Shown here: positions 24,120-35,896 of the stretch, in pieces
Position numbering within the stretch: position 1 is the stretch's first letter
How the letters are laid out: every line of letters begins with the position of its first letter
NCBI GenBank assembly: GCA_030704615.1
Contig: CM060731.1
Span: forward strand, 29,574,001-29,638,000
Length of the DNA: 64,000 bases
DNA from: Takakia lepidozioides
Taxonomy: Eukaryota; Streptophyta; Takakiopsida; Takakiales; Takakiaceae
Direction: 5' to 3'
Made by a program: the position numbers and the translations under genes
The notes under the pieces: model-generated
What the model saw: the letters and a program-made list of their open reading frames with translations, nothing else
Told to the model about the DNA's origin: nothing
The model's database searches: none

Positions 24120-24900
24120 CACAACCAGTTTTGTTTGCGTTTGTAGTGCATGTGCGAGCCTACTGGGGAAGGGCAAAGAGGTCCATGGTTGCATTGTCAA
24201 AGCTGGAATTGTGGCAGATTTCATTCTGAACAATACCCTTGTGGACAGGGAGTGTTCAACAATATGGCTGAGCAAAATGTGGTGTCGTGGAACGTGCTGA
24301 TCGTAGGACATGCACAACAGGGGCGGGGATTGCAGGTTTTGGACACCTATGGCAAATGGTTTGGGAGGGGGTGAAGTCCGACCACAAATTACGTTTGTTT
24401 GTGTTTGTAGTGCATGTGCGAGCCTGCTGGAGAAGGGCAAAGAGATCCATGGTTGCATCATCAAAGCTGGAATTGTGGCAGATTTCATTCTGAACAATAC
24501 TCTTGTGGAGAGTATGCCAAGCTCAAAGAGGAATTGGAGACATATGAGCAAATGTTGCGGGAAGGAGTGCAGCCTGGCTGGGTCGAGGCCAAGAGGGCAA
24601 AGAGGTCCATGGTGACATCGTCAAAGCTGGAATTGTACCATATGTCATTCTGAATAGTACCCTTACATAGACATGTATGCCAAATGTGGGTGCATCAAGG
24701 ATGCAAAGGGAGTGTTCAACAATATGGCTGAACGAAATGTGGTATGATCATGGAGCCCATGATTGCAGGATATGTACAATGGGATGGAGTCCTTGAAGAC
24801 CTCTAAGCAAATGGTGCATGAATTAAGGCGTGTTGAGCCCATTGACCACATTAGGTTTCTTTGTGTTTACAATGCGCATTGTATGTGCAAGCTTGGCAGC
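24120..24900 (+). pseudogene. PPR (PLS-type) gene fragments, second cluster
   Basis: The same units recur as in the first cluster: CASLLGKGKEVHGCIVKAGI (24145-24205), NVVSWNVLIVGHAQQGRGLQ (24270-24335), CASLLEKGKEIHGCIIKAGI (24415-24475), and again 'aatgtggg ... gatgcaaagggagtgttcaacaatatggct' with VVSW-like decay near 24690-24760. Frameshifts separate the units. The high similarity between units of the two clusters points to recent amplification inside the transposon rather than to normal divergence among repeats of one PPR protein. Confidence 0.75.
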
Positions 24901-25184
24901 CCTAGAAAAGGACAATTATAAGGTCCATGGTGACATTATAAAGGGGTGTTTGCTGAGATCATGAGATCGGTCTTTGCTCTTGTCATAGATTGAAAACAAG
25001 TCTAGGGTAGTTTATGTCTAACCTCATTTTCAAGGACAGTCTTTGGGCACCAAACCTCTACAGTTTTGGACACAACCCCCTCTAGGTCTACTCCCATTAC
25101 AAGGATCAGAAATGCTTGGGGGCTTACATGCATGGAGCTGCGATGCCTAGACATCGGGCAATTACATTCTCCTTTGCTCTTTGC

Positions 25185-25262
25185 ATCTGTTTACTGGTTC
25201 ATGGTGACATAGTCAAAGCTGGAAATGTACTAGATGTCAGCCTGAACACTGCCCTGAAGCCT
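25185..25262 (+). pseudogene. Short PPR remnant
   Basis: The phrase 'catggtgacatagtcaaagctgg' followed by 'gatgtcagcctgaacactgccct' encodes VHGDIVKAG ... LNTAL, matching the GKEVHGDIVKAG units upstream. Only this part remains. Confidence 0.5.
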
Positions 25263-26445
25263 AACCTGGAGTTATTGCCAATGTGGCAACAGGAATTATC
25301 CAAAAACAGATGATGTAGATGTGGAGAAGCTCGTTGGTGAATCTATGGTGGTTTTGTAGTGATTTTGACATGTTACTGTAGGTAGGGTTGGGGTGTTTCC
25401 TCGAAGAACTTCACGCCGTCAGTGTCAGCTGCTAGCAGCAAGGCTGAAGATGTATTCATGGTTTGTACACAGACATGGATAGTTGAAGGACCAAGGATAG
25501 AGCATGGGTCCAGATTCATAAGAGGGCCGGATTTCAAGTGAAGAAGATGTACGATCGACATCCAGACAAAGAAGATTAACACTTGATACGATATGATCTG
25601 GACTGAATATGTTGTCTTCATGGCTGACGTGAGGCTTTTCACAGATTCTCACCTCTTTGTCATGGTAGGCATGATGGTACATCCACAAGCTGTAGTGCCT
25701 TTGGATGAGAAGCAGTCCCCTCACAAAGTATACCGGTCGTTTTCTCAAGAGCATACCAATTCTTTGCCTGCCAGAATGCTACGCTATCCTTTTCACTCTG
25801 AAAACAGAATCCACTTGTCATGTAGGGTTGGAGTAGCCCTGCCTGAGTTACCATCACACCCTCTCTTATTGTGTGGGCGACAACCTGAGATTACCATGAT
25901 TGATTATTTTCAAGATCTTCAGGAACACTCAATCAGCTGATATGCTTGCTGTTAGCTGTGTCAAGTCGCAATCTCAAGCTTAGAATGGAACCTCAAGGCT
26001 GGCTTGGTAGAGCAGGGACTATTCCCCTTTGGGTGCTTATTACATGTATTCTTACCTCTGGGCTTGCAATTTTGTGCATCAGGCCTGATGGACTGGAGAA
26101 GGCTTATGTAAGGCTGACAACTAATTATGATGCGTTGGATATGGCAAACAAAGTGTGTATCATCTAGAATGGTTCTTGTTGTTTGGAACTGGGTTGGTTT
26201 GAGAGGTGTTTTGTAAGTTTTGTAGTTTTGCAAAGTGCTTTTCATGAGTTTCATCCATAAACGTGTGTTAAAATGTCTGGCTTTAGAACAGTTACGTTTT
26301 AATAGCTTTCATAGTTATGTGCTAATGACTGCTAATGAAGGCACCTTCTTCAATTTCACCTTGTTTTCCCCTCTTATCAGAATCGCCCCTAATTATTCAT
26401 GTCTGAATTCTACAAGTTAGCTGGTTGAGTGAAGCTTTGATAGTT

Positions 26446-27400
26446 TGGAGTGACTTTGACATGATTCTGCCAATGTGACAACATGAAAGTATCAGAAATA
26501 GGTAACACAGACGAGAGAAGTTGTGGAATGAATACTTTTCTGACCCCAGTCAATGGTGGGACAATCGAGGCAAGAAGGTGAATGTTTGTTGGATTATAGA
26601 GAGTAACAGATGCAATTGAGCGTAGGAACTAGTGTGATAAGTTGAGTTGGGTGCTTCCTAGAACAAGTCTAGGATGTCATCGTCAACTGCTAGCAACTTT
26701 CAAGGTTGTATGCATGATTCGTGCGAGGCATGGATAGCTGAAGGAGCAGGGATAGAGTGTGGGTGCAGATTCACCCAAGAGGGCCGGACTTCAAGCTCCA
26801 GATTAACTATGAAGCTACAAGAAACCTGCATGGGTAGATGGTCAACTGGCAGCAACGACACAATTGATAAAATCAGACATTGTTAATCAAGGCATCTTCT
26901 TCAGCACATTTCACCCTGTTTTTCCCTCTTATCAGAATCGGCCCAAAATTTCCATGTTGAATTCTGCAAGTTAGCTGGTTGAGTGAATCTAGTTTGGAGT
27001 GACTTTGACATGATACTGCTATGTGACAACATGAAAGTATCAAAAAACAAGTAACAGACATGAGGAGAAGCTGTGGAATGAATACTTTTCTGCCCCCAGT
27101 CAATGATGGGACAACCGAGGCAAAAAAATGAATGCCTGCTACATTTCAGAGAGTAGCAGACACAATTGAGCATATGAACTAGTGTGATAAGCTGAGTTGG
27201 GTGTTTCCTAGCTGAACAAATCTAGGCTGTCATTGTTAGCTTCTAGCAGCAAGGCAAAGATGAATGCATGATTTGTGCAGGGGCATGGATAGCTGAAGGA
27301 GCAGGGATAGAGTGTGGGTCCAGATTCATCCTCAAATTTCAAGCACAAGATTACCTATGATTCCCTGTGGATCAATAACTACAAGAAACCTCCATGGGTA
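26446..27400. repeat. Direct repeat of about 400 bp inside the CACTA-like element
   Basis: The segment at about 26446-26845 ('gagtgactttgacatgattctg' to 'catgggtagatgg') recurs at about 26996-27400 with clear but imperfect identity. The shared landmarks are the same and in the same order: 'gacaacatgaaagtatca', 'gaatgaatacttttctg', 'gataagttgagttgggtg' and 'gctgaaggagcagggatagag'. A third, shorter version lies at about 25360-25545. No coding function is evident. Confidence 0.8.
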
Positions 27401-28259
27401 GATGGTATATTCCGTGGAACTCACTGAAGTCTTGCATTATGAGGATCAGAACTGCTTGGCAGCTTATTTGCACGAGGCCTTGACCCTTAGGCGATCCCCA
27501 GAGCAGTAGTAGCTTTTGGGCTGCTTTTTTACTTTGTTTCTTTCATTTTGTCCCATAAACTCTTTGAGCTTTCCGTAGATGTAATAAAGTACCATTTTGT
27601 TTCATTTCATTCATTTTCATTTCATTTTGTTTCATGGCATGTCTTTCATCGTTTGTGCATTTCTAATGCATGATTAGTTCTCTTGTATGGCATTACATGT
27701 GTATGTACTAGTCGACCCACCACAAACACCAAAACTTAAAAGCATGAATCACTATGAATGATTGTTCAAGTAATTTTGAGCACTTCATTTAAAGTAGTAA
27801 AGTAGTGGTTGCGCCAACTTCCGCAGTCGCAATTGCCACTGGGCATGTAGCACTGCAAGTTATGTGGTCTACTACCACGTGGCACCCCGGGCCCCTGCCA
27901 CATGGCAGCAGTGCTGCTCGTCGTGGCGCCGCCACGTCGGCGTCCACATTGTCGTCCACGTCCGTGTCCATGTGTCACCGCGCTCCGGTGAGTCGGTCCT
28001 CTCATCTGGAGGGAAAAGTCAAAGTCAGCCCAAAAGGTCAGACACACGGGCGACCCACTTGGTTGCGCCACGTGGTTCTTCAACATTAATCGCATTAATC
28101 GATGAGCAGTTGTTCGCGCGTCTGTGTCCTTTACCACTCCAATCATTGGATGTCCAACCCAACTACCACGTCTGTTGTAACTAGTCGTTTGTAACTTCCA
28201 GTCGATCCCAATTTTTTGACTTTTACGACTCAAAATGAGTCGTTACCCCAGTGGTAAAT

Positions 28260-28278
28260 GACACGAATGCTTCTAGTG
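28260..28278 (-). repeat. CACTA-like element right terminal inverted repeat
   Basis: The reverse complement reads CACTAGAAGCATTCGTGTC. It is followed directly by TAA at 28279-28281, matching the left flank. Confidence 0.85.
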
Positions 28279-30099
28279 TAAAGTCCATAATATTTAAGTC
28301 AAGAAATGAGTTAGGAAAATTGGTTCCAAAATCAGTTAGGAAAATTTGGCAGTTTTCTTTATTTTGTAGTAAGGCAGGAATCTTGTTTACCCTAGGTTTG
28401 TTTGCAAATGAGTGTGGTCTTGCAGGTATCGAATGAAAGTAAGCCAACATATAGTGACATTAGTGCATATAGATCATATAGTGCATGCTATGTCTTGTAC
28501 TTCAAATGTTGCTAAATGATTATGGCCTTGTATGTATCCAGCAATGGTAATTAGCCCCATATTATTTCAAGTCAGTTGCAAGTGGAGGATCCAAACATAC
28601 GTATGTATGTGTAGGATATGGGCATGTTGCACCAATAGTTTTGTTGTATGTCATGTTAGCTTTGCTTGTTTTGGAGATATATAGAAAGCTTACATTAGGG
28701 AGTCATATATGGTCATAGTCCCCTTGCCAAGGGGGGGGTGCACTCAAAGGGGGGCGCGGGGGCTGCCCCCTCATTGGGTTCATGCAAGGGCTGCCAATGG
28801 GGCAGACTCAGTTGGGTTCAAATCCCACTCTTGCAACCTTTAGGATTCAGTGTGGCTGTAGGTTCAGTGTAGTAGTAGGCCAGTCCATTGTTGTAGGACG
28901 TACATACAAACAAAAGTGACCCACTAGCTTTCCTACATGCTTGTGTGATGCTCTAAAGTGGCTAGGACAATTCTTGCTTTTGAATGCACGGCCAACAACC
29001 CTTCTCTATCCTGAAAATCATGGTGGGCTTCAATGTGGGCACTCATTGTATGTATTGGAGGTATTGGAGTGAACCTGTTGCATTGTTCACACATACCCCC
29101 ATTGCTTTGACCATTTCTCCTATTTGAGATTCCATCCAAATCCAATGATATATAGCTCGTTGGAGCGGTTGTCTAGGGAGGATGAAATACTCATCTCAGC
29201 CCATTTGGATATCATCCCGACATTGAAAAACTAAGAAAACATCGTTGGCAGTAAAAAAGACCAAAAAAAAAATGTCAATTTGCCTAAATTTGCAATGGTG
29301 GCATTTCGCCAGGTCCACGCCGATTGGTCTGAAATTTTGCCAGTAACCCTGCCATGTAGGTATGCACAAGATCTCCCGTCAGAATTGCAAATTTGGTTTT
29401 TCCCAAAAAGTTATGGCTGGATTTCTACGCATGGGTCAGTTTTTGGGAAAAAGTCAACAATCACCGGTGGACGTTTAAGGGTTAATGTCCAACATGGCCA
29501 AATGTGTGATGCAAATATTCTTCTCATCCATCATATTGTATTTGAAGAGAAAATATCTCTTGATTAATGAAAGAAAAGATTGTCGAGTAGGGCATGTTGG
29601 ATTGAATAATACAGAGCAGGTTCTTCCTTCTTGAGCAATATTGGCCACTTCCCTTGAAATGAGTGTAGGTGGTGTTGCATGACATTAGTCACAGCCATTA
29701 TGATTCCATTTGTTCACCTTGCCTTCAGCTTGCTTCCAGGCTATGACATGCATACTATAACTATTAGACTTCCCAAGTACTTCAGCTTACATCACTAAAA
29801 CTTGCAAAGAAAGAAACTAACAGAGGTCTATCCATTCAATCTCCATTGCATCATTCAAACACATTTCCAAGCAAGGTATGATCAACTGGGCATCTTTACT
29901 TCTCCTTCACAATTCTGCTTCTCTCCATCTCTTTCTCCCAAAAATCGTGAACCAAGAGAGCCCTTTCCTTCGTGCTTCTCCTCTAAATATCCCTTCAGCA
30001 ACTTTTCCAACCCCGGGAAGTATGCTGACCTCTCTCACTCCTATACTGATGCCATATGACTAATTACTTCCACATTTTATGACAAGCTGCAAGTAGGCC
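28279..30099. other. Intergenic DNA; no gene recognised
   Basis: AT-rich sequence without a recognisable gene. A G-rich patch lies at 28728-28765. A phrase at 28814-28826 (GGGTTCAAATCCC) resembles an RNA polymerase III B box or tRNA T-arm, but I found no matching A box or cloverleaf. The open frame at 29280-29567 shows no domain. Confidence 0.4.
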
Positions 30100-30851
30100 C
30101 ACAACAACAGATTGCGGCTTTTATGACTGGCATTTATGACTGTTAGGTAGTCAGGATCTTCCATTTTGTGACTGCAGTTCGTGTTGACGTAAAAACCATG
30201 TCATCTCGGACATCAGTCATAACCGCCGCGCTAGTCATATATGCCAGTCGAGTATATATTTGCTTACATGGCACGTACGTATGATACGTATATCTGCGCC
30301 GTGCCACGTGGGGAGGCGCAATTCAAAATCATGCTAGATGTCGTCCCGCGTTGTGCCACGTGACATGGTCTACTTTAATACTTAAAAATAATAATTAGCT
30401 GCCACATGGCATAATTTAGGGCTGCTACCGCGTTCTACCGCTATGACCCTCATATCCATCTCATTGTACTTGGAAAAAGTTGAATGCAAGACCTCTTTAT
30501 TATAAGACTTATAGTTCACTACGTGATAACCAATGCACCCAACGTTGCTTGATGATTTCTAATGGTGTTTTAGTTGTAATATAACAATATATTATACACT
30601 TCAAATGACAATTTTTTGACTTCGCAGTGGTCTATATATCTTGGTACATACGGTCAAACATATTTCTTCCCGCGGTCAGCCATGTTTGACTGCATTTCCA
30701 TAAATTGCGGAGTCATATAGTCATATATATGACTTCATGCAGTGAGAAGTTCGCAGATCGCGGTTTTTATGACTTTGTGCCGTGTTTTGAGTCAGATCTG
30801 CCTATGACTACCAAAAATACGCAGTCATAAAAGCTGCGATTTCTTGTAGTG
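30100..30851. mobile_element. Small CACTA-type non-autonomous element
   Basis: The left end begins CACAACAACAG, and ATTGCGGCTTTTATGAC follows. The right end, reverse-complemented, begins CACTACAAGAAATCGCAGC and continues TTTTATGAC. The two 28-base ends agree at most positions. The right end is the classic plant CACTA terminus. Inside are subterminal motifs shared with the element ending at 8728: 'agtcatatatgccagtcg', 'gtgccacgtg' and 'gcagtcataaaagc'. At 752 bp it cannot code for a transposase. No convincing 3-bp target duplication is seen (gcc versus agg). Confidence 0.72.
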
Positions 30852-31590
30852 AGGTATTCCTACCCCTCTCACTTGCATCGATACGACAAATGCCTTATTC
30901 TAGTTCCTGCTCACTACCTAATCTGCCAGCTAACTTGCGCTAACACATGGATGAACTGTGACAGAGAATGTTACTGGTCGCCCATTCATCCATCCACTTC
31001 ATGTACTTATCAATGAATGAATTCATTACTTCATCCACCCATCGATCATCCATGTTTTAATGAATTGTTTCTTACGCACTCCACACTCCATCCATTATCC
31101 ATCTGCTTCGTCTCCGTCACCCGACAAGTATCCCGACCCCGTCACTCGACAAGTATCCCGACCCCGTCACTCGACAAGTATTCTGACCGAATCCATGTCC
31201 GAAGAGCGAACATACTTGTCCCGCATTTTTGCCATATAGCTGTAGAGATCTCCCTCTTTTTGCTACCCGCGTCCTCGTGTGGGTATCTCATTCACTTCAC
31301 TAGTCCTGCGCACATGACCAAAAAACGGGGCTGATCCGCCCTTGACACCGCTTCCCCACGCTGATAGCGAATATTCGCCCAGCGCGATCGCTCAGCCACA
31401 AAGCTGATCCGGCCGGATAAAAGTAGATGAAAGAAAACAACCTTTTAGATGAAAAATAAAAGTGTTAAAACAAATGTTAGCTCCATCTTTGCCGTGTACA
31501 CATCATACTAAGCAGTCTGGAAGTGCATGAAGATAAATAAGCTTCCCTACCTTAAGCATGGAGAGGGAATCTTTTGGAAGGTCCTGAGAG
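30852..31590. other. Non-coding; short tandem repeat near 31.15 kb
   Basis: No gene is recognised here. The stretch contains the 24-bp tandem repeat listed separately and a GC-rich patch at 31330-31410 with 'cgctgatagcgaatattcgcccagcgcgatcgc'-type dyads. Confidence 0.4.
31116..31190. repeat. 24-bp tandem repeat, three copies
   Basis: The unit 'ccgtcactcgacaagtatcc' plus 'cgac' occurs three times in a row. The first copy reads 'gtcaccc' and the last ends 'tattctgac'. It is non-coding. Confidence 0.85.
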
Positions 31591-31639
31591 TGATTGTTCA
31601 ATACAATGCAGTCAGTTGCCGATGATTGCGATGTGAGAA

Positions 31640-32450
31640 GACCACTTCAGGTTGAAAAGAGGAGAGTTGCACGAGGTGACAAACGATACAACACTATTGT
31701 TGCTGGATCTTTGGGAGGAAAAATACCGGGACTATGGGCCTGGACCTCTGCGAGCAAAAGACTGGACATACGTTGCTGAAAGACTGAATGCAGGGTTTCC
31801 CAATGCGCTCCATCGTTCTTGGAAGCAATGTCGCGACAAGGTCGACAAGCTTAAGGATGCGTATTGAGAAGAAAATGGAAAATGTGATGCAACATGTGCT
31901 CCTCCTTCTGAGTGGCCGTGGTACGAAAAATTTGATGGCATTCTCAAGGGCACAGCAAAGGTCAATGGGATCCTTGGAGGTATTGACCATGGAGTGCGCA
32001 ACAATCCTCCACCATTGATGATGATGATACACAGTTTGATACGCAGTCCAGCCCTATACGATAGGCTCTTGTTTTTTATGGAGGTGCTGCTTTTGTCACA
32101 ACACCAGATGTCAAGGCAGACACCACACTTGGCAACCCTTCCGCTGCACCTAACACTCATAGGACGGCACTTTGCAAATTCCCAGGTGTGCAAGGACGTC
32201 CAAATTCAAAGAAATGACGTTTGTCTGGGGGATCTACTGCCACTGCAAGTGCTTCGAGGAGGGGATCAAAGAGATGGAGACCCTACAGATGGCTATGACC
32301 GAGAGAATCACCTCACAAACTCTTCAAAGCGAGTGAAAAGTCGCGAGTTGGCAATGCAAACCCAGCTTCAGAGGGCCGTTTTGTTTACAGATGTGTTAAA
32401 GCCAAACAATGGCTCAGACGCATCGTCCGTGGGTGGTAGCACTTGATTTG
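31640..32450 (+). pseudogene. Trihelix (GT-factor-like) DNA-binding protein fragment
   Basis: The frame from 31652 reads TLLLLDLWEEKYRDYGPG, LRAKDWTYVAERLNAGF and SWKQCRDKVDKLKDAY. This matches the plant trihelix domain: three helices, with W-E-x-K-Y in the first, K-D-W-x-x-V-A in the second and K-Q-C-x-x-K-V-D-x-L-K in the third. An in-frame TGA at 31867-31869 follows, and the same frame then continues EENGKCDATC and SEWPWYEKFDGIL, the conserved fourth-helix region (W-P-W/F-Y/F-E). The TGA stands where relatives have Arg or Lys. The C-terminal part after about 32040 is frameshifted, with fragments such as TNSSKRVKSRELAMQTQL. No start codon context or introns are evident. Confidence 0.75.
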
Positions 32451-32475
32451 CTTAGTTCATTGTCGTTCATGAGTG

Positions 32476-33440
32476 TGTTTAGTGACAATGAGCACAAACA
32501 TGAAGTTAGCACCAGAAATAAATAGATTGAACTTGAAACACTTTGTGGTTCTCCATACTGTGACCTGCAATAATATGTTGGGTTGTAGAATGATGAGAAT
32601 TTATGCTACATGGATGTGTGATGACTTGTTGGAAATGTAGTTGGATACTGTGAGTTGGGGGATGTTGTTTCATGCCGATTGAGTGAGTACACATGTAGTT
32701 ATACCCAAATAATAGAGATAGAGCTTCAAGTACTTTGTATTTCTTCAAAATATGACATTCTTTGACATTTGGGGTTGTAGCATGTAGAGTATTAAGGCTA
32801 AAAGAATGTATGATGGCTTATTGGAGAGCTAGCTAAATTCCCTATCTGCGGGATGTTGTTTCATGCCAATTGAGTGAGAACACAAGTAGTTATGCCCAAA
32901 AAACAGAGGTGGAGCTTCAAGTACTCTGTTTTTCTTCACAATTTGACCTCCATTGACGGTTGTAGCATGTAGAGAATTTAGGCTACAAGGATGTGTGATG
33001 GCTTGTTGTAAAGCTACCTAAATTCCCCAGTTGTGTGATGTTTTTTCATGCCAATTGAGTGAGTACACAAGTAGATATGCTCAAAAAACAGAGGTGCCGC
33101 TTCAAGTTCTATGGTTTTCATTGAAAATATGACCTACATTGACATTTGCGCTTGTAGAATGTTGAGGTTTTATGGGATAAGTGTGTGCGATATCTTGTTG
33201 GAAAGCTGGTTGGATTCTCCAGGTGTGGGATGTGTTTCACATAAATCAAGTAAGACCACAAGAAGTTATCCCCATAAAACTGAGGCCCATCTTGAAATAC
33301 TTTATTTTTCTTCATGTTGTGACCTGTCTTCCCCTTTGGGCTTGTAAAATGTTGGGATTTCATGCATAATGGGTTTGTGATATCATTTTGGAAACCTGAT
33401 AGGATTCTCCACCTTTGGGATTTTGTGCTAAATTTATGCT
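32476..33440. repeat. Satellite-like tandem repeat, about 190 bp, five copies
   Basis: Landmark 'gatgttgtttcatgcc' or its variants recur at 32661, 32852, 33037, 33229 and 33419, giving spacings of 191, 185, 192 and 190 bp. Each unit also contains 'gagtgagtacacaagtagttatgcc', 'gcttcaagtactctg', 'ttcttcaaaatatgac' and 'gttgtagcatgtagag'. Identity falls toward the right. The unit is close to the nucleosomal repeat length of many plant satellites. Confidence 0.85.
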
Positions 33441-35896
33441 ACCCTCACGTGGTATTTTCACTACTAGGAGTATTGGCCTATGTGCCGTCGAGAGGGGAGA
33501 CGTCCCGAGGAGAGAGACGACCGGTTTGGCTACGGTGAATTCTTGCCCGGGTTCACCTAGCAGATGAGTCGTGGGATTTCATCCGCCCATGTGAATGGTC
33601 ACGGCGGATATCTGAACCAACATCCGCTGGGTCCCACAGGGCTGATCCGCTGGCTGCCCTCTCATGTGCCTAGTACTACTGTCAGGAGGACCTTCTGCTC
33701 CCTTCTTAGTCGTGTCCACCATTTGTTTGCCGAATCCTGCAAATGCAGATCTTGCCAACTGCTTCTGTCTGTCAATGTACAGCTTGGGACTCCACAACTA
33801 TACAGGCACTGCTCTTCCATGCAGAATTGCGCAGCCCTCTTCATCGCGTGTTCTGCCCTCGTGTAACCAGCCTCTTCACTGGTCAGGAAGTTGTGCTGCT
33901 CCTCCGAATGCACCTTCCATTTATGCTTCTCAGATCTTGTGTGCACCATGTCCAACTGCACCGTGTTGACTCGAGGTAGATCTTCTTGCACATTCTCCGC
34001 ATGCTGCTTTACCTGGCCAGCAACTATCCATTGGCATATCTTGCAATATTCCTCCTGATCATGATGTTCCTCCTTGTTGCATATGTCAGTATCAGTGCTT
34101 AGTGCTTTCTTCTCTCCCAGGTGAATTCGACTTAGTTGCCATCAGCAGCAAGGTTCGTTTCTGCTCCTCCGGCGTCACATATGAGTTTTGCCACCTGCTT
34201 GTCTTGTTTTCATTCAGGCTGACTTCACAGCCTTCTCTGACACTGATTTCTTCCTCTTCCTGCCTTTCAGTTTGATCATTCCTCTTGGCAGCCCTGGTTC
34301 GCACCATTCCTATAAATGGCAAATCACTTCTTGCCTGTGCAATTTGCATCTTCTTGATTTTCTGCAGTACATCCCCTGTTTGAGCAGCCGCCCCTTCTAC
34401 AAGATAAGTTTATCCTGTTCTCTTGCCCTTGGCTCTTCTATGCATTTCCAAGTTTTGGTACAGGTCATGAATGACCTCCTTTTTGCTTCTTGTTGCATAG
34501 TTACTTCCCTATGTTCTTTCTTCGCTTCTTGATAATGTTCTCTTCACACTTTTCTTTTTGTCAATGCTCAACTTCTCAACATTAAGTAAACACCTTGGGT
34601 ATACCTATGGCCTAGCTCCAGAAAGGGGTAGTGCCTAGCGTGAAGCGAAGCCTCCAGAACATGTAGGAAAAATCACGCGGGTAGACCTCCATGCGAGTGT
34701 GGTTTTTAGAACCTTTCATAGAGGCTGGCGAGCAGCAAGCTGAGGTACGGTCGTACTGCATGGTTCTAGACATTCCAGAGTATCTCGCACAATAAACCTC
34801 AAGATCGCATGAAATATACAAAGAGGGCGTGGTAGTGAAGGCTTTACTCATAGAGGTAGCCGTTGTACTATCGCAGAAGAGTGGGAGCTCACGGGACGAC
34901 CCGAACTTGTCCTTAGCAGTGCCGCTTGGCGGGGTGAGCCAAAGTAGGTGATGAGTAGTTGCTCGAAAGCGCATTGCAGCATGGATCCGGTCCTGATACA
35001 GAGGGGGTGGATGGAAGAACTCCACCCGCGGAGCGGGTCCTTGTTGTATGGAGAGAGCTGCAGAGCCAAGCCATGGCGGCGGAGGTGAGTGCAGCTGAAG
35101 AGGTAGTCGAGGTAGGAATAGCGGAGCCGACAGATGAGGAGGAGGAATAACACCAAGTAGCTAAAAAGATAGCGGAACCCTAGAGAATAGAACATGGTCA
35201 CTAACTTTAGCGGCGAGAACGGTAGGAGGGCGGAGCTCCGCCCTCGCGAACTTTCTTGCATTCATGACTATCCCCGGCTGGGACATCCTTTTTAATTCCT
35301 GGACCATCCTCTAATGAATAGGGGCCCGGCAAACTTGACAGGCATCATTCCTATATGCTTACTTTATCCCAAAACTTGCATTCGAGGAAAGGAAAATCCC
35401 AACTCTTTGCGCAACTATTGAGCATCTCGCTATAAATCCTTCTGATGACTGCGCCCTCACAGCCAAAGAAGGATCAGTAAGTATCTCTTCCTCTCATTAT
35501 TCACATAAATTGTCCCTTAGTTGGGTGTAACTTTATTGATATTAATTGAACCATTTTTGGGATGTTGGACGGTTACTGGAAGCAAGAGAAAAAGACCTCA
35601 CTTTTCTTGAAGGGGATTTCAGGAGTGTTTTTCGGCTTGTTTGAGATTGGCAGCTCAAGTAGCTACTGAGAACACTGGGAGTCACACCAGCGATAGAGAC
35701 CTGCGTCAGTGGACACTGGCAGTACCCTTGAAATCATGGGACATGCTTGTTTTGTTTCTCACTCAGGTAAGCACATATGTCTTAACTGTGGTATGAATAA
35801 TTTTGTTTTGGCAACTCGTTCTGGCTTGTCAACGGGATTGATTTTGTGTTGGATTTGCATTGGGCTTGTGACACTGTCTCCTGTTTTTTGCTGTAG
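33441..35896. other. Mixed DNA with unrecognised open frames
   Basis: Open frames at 33662-33991, 34092-34349 and 34612-35025 on the minus strand, and 34959-35150 on the plus strand, have protein-like composition but no domain I recognise. The frame at 34612-35025 reads as a continuous 137-residue exon with several Cys. A GT at 35473 and an AG at 35896 could bound an intron upstream of the methyltransferase-like copy that follows, but its 5' exons could not be identified. Confidence 0.35.

Larger units (their letters stand above)
21238..28278. mobile_element. CACTA-like DNA transposon carrying captured PPR gene pieces
   Basis: The left end starts CACTAGAAGCATTCGTGTC at 21238-21256, and the right end (28260-28278) is its exact reverse complement. 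Both are flanked by TAA (21235-21237 and 28279-28281), a 3-bp target duplication as expected for CACTA elements. Both subterminal regions contain 'tccgcagtcg' and related 'gactca/gagtc' phrases. The 7,041-bp interior has no transposase that I can recognise. It does contain several PPR fragments and internal direct repeats. This makes it a non-autonomous element that has captured host sequence. Confidence 0.78.

Noticed and set aside
28760-28840. tRNA gene or tRNA-derived SINE
   Set aside because: A T-arm-like GGGTTCAAATCCC is present, but no acceptor stem, D-arm or anticodon stem could be paired.
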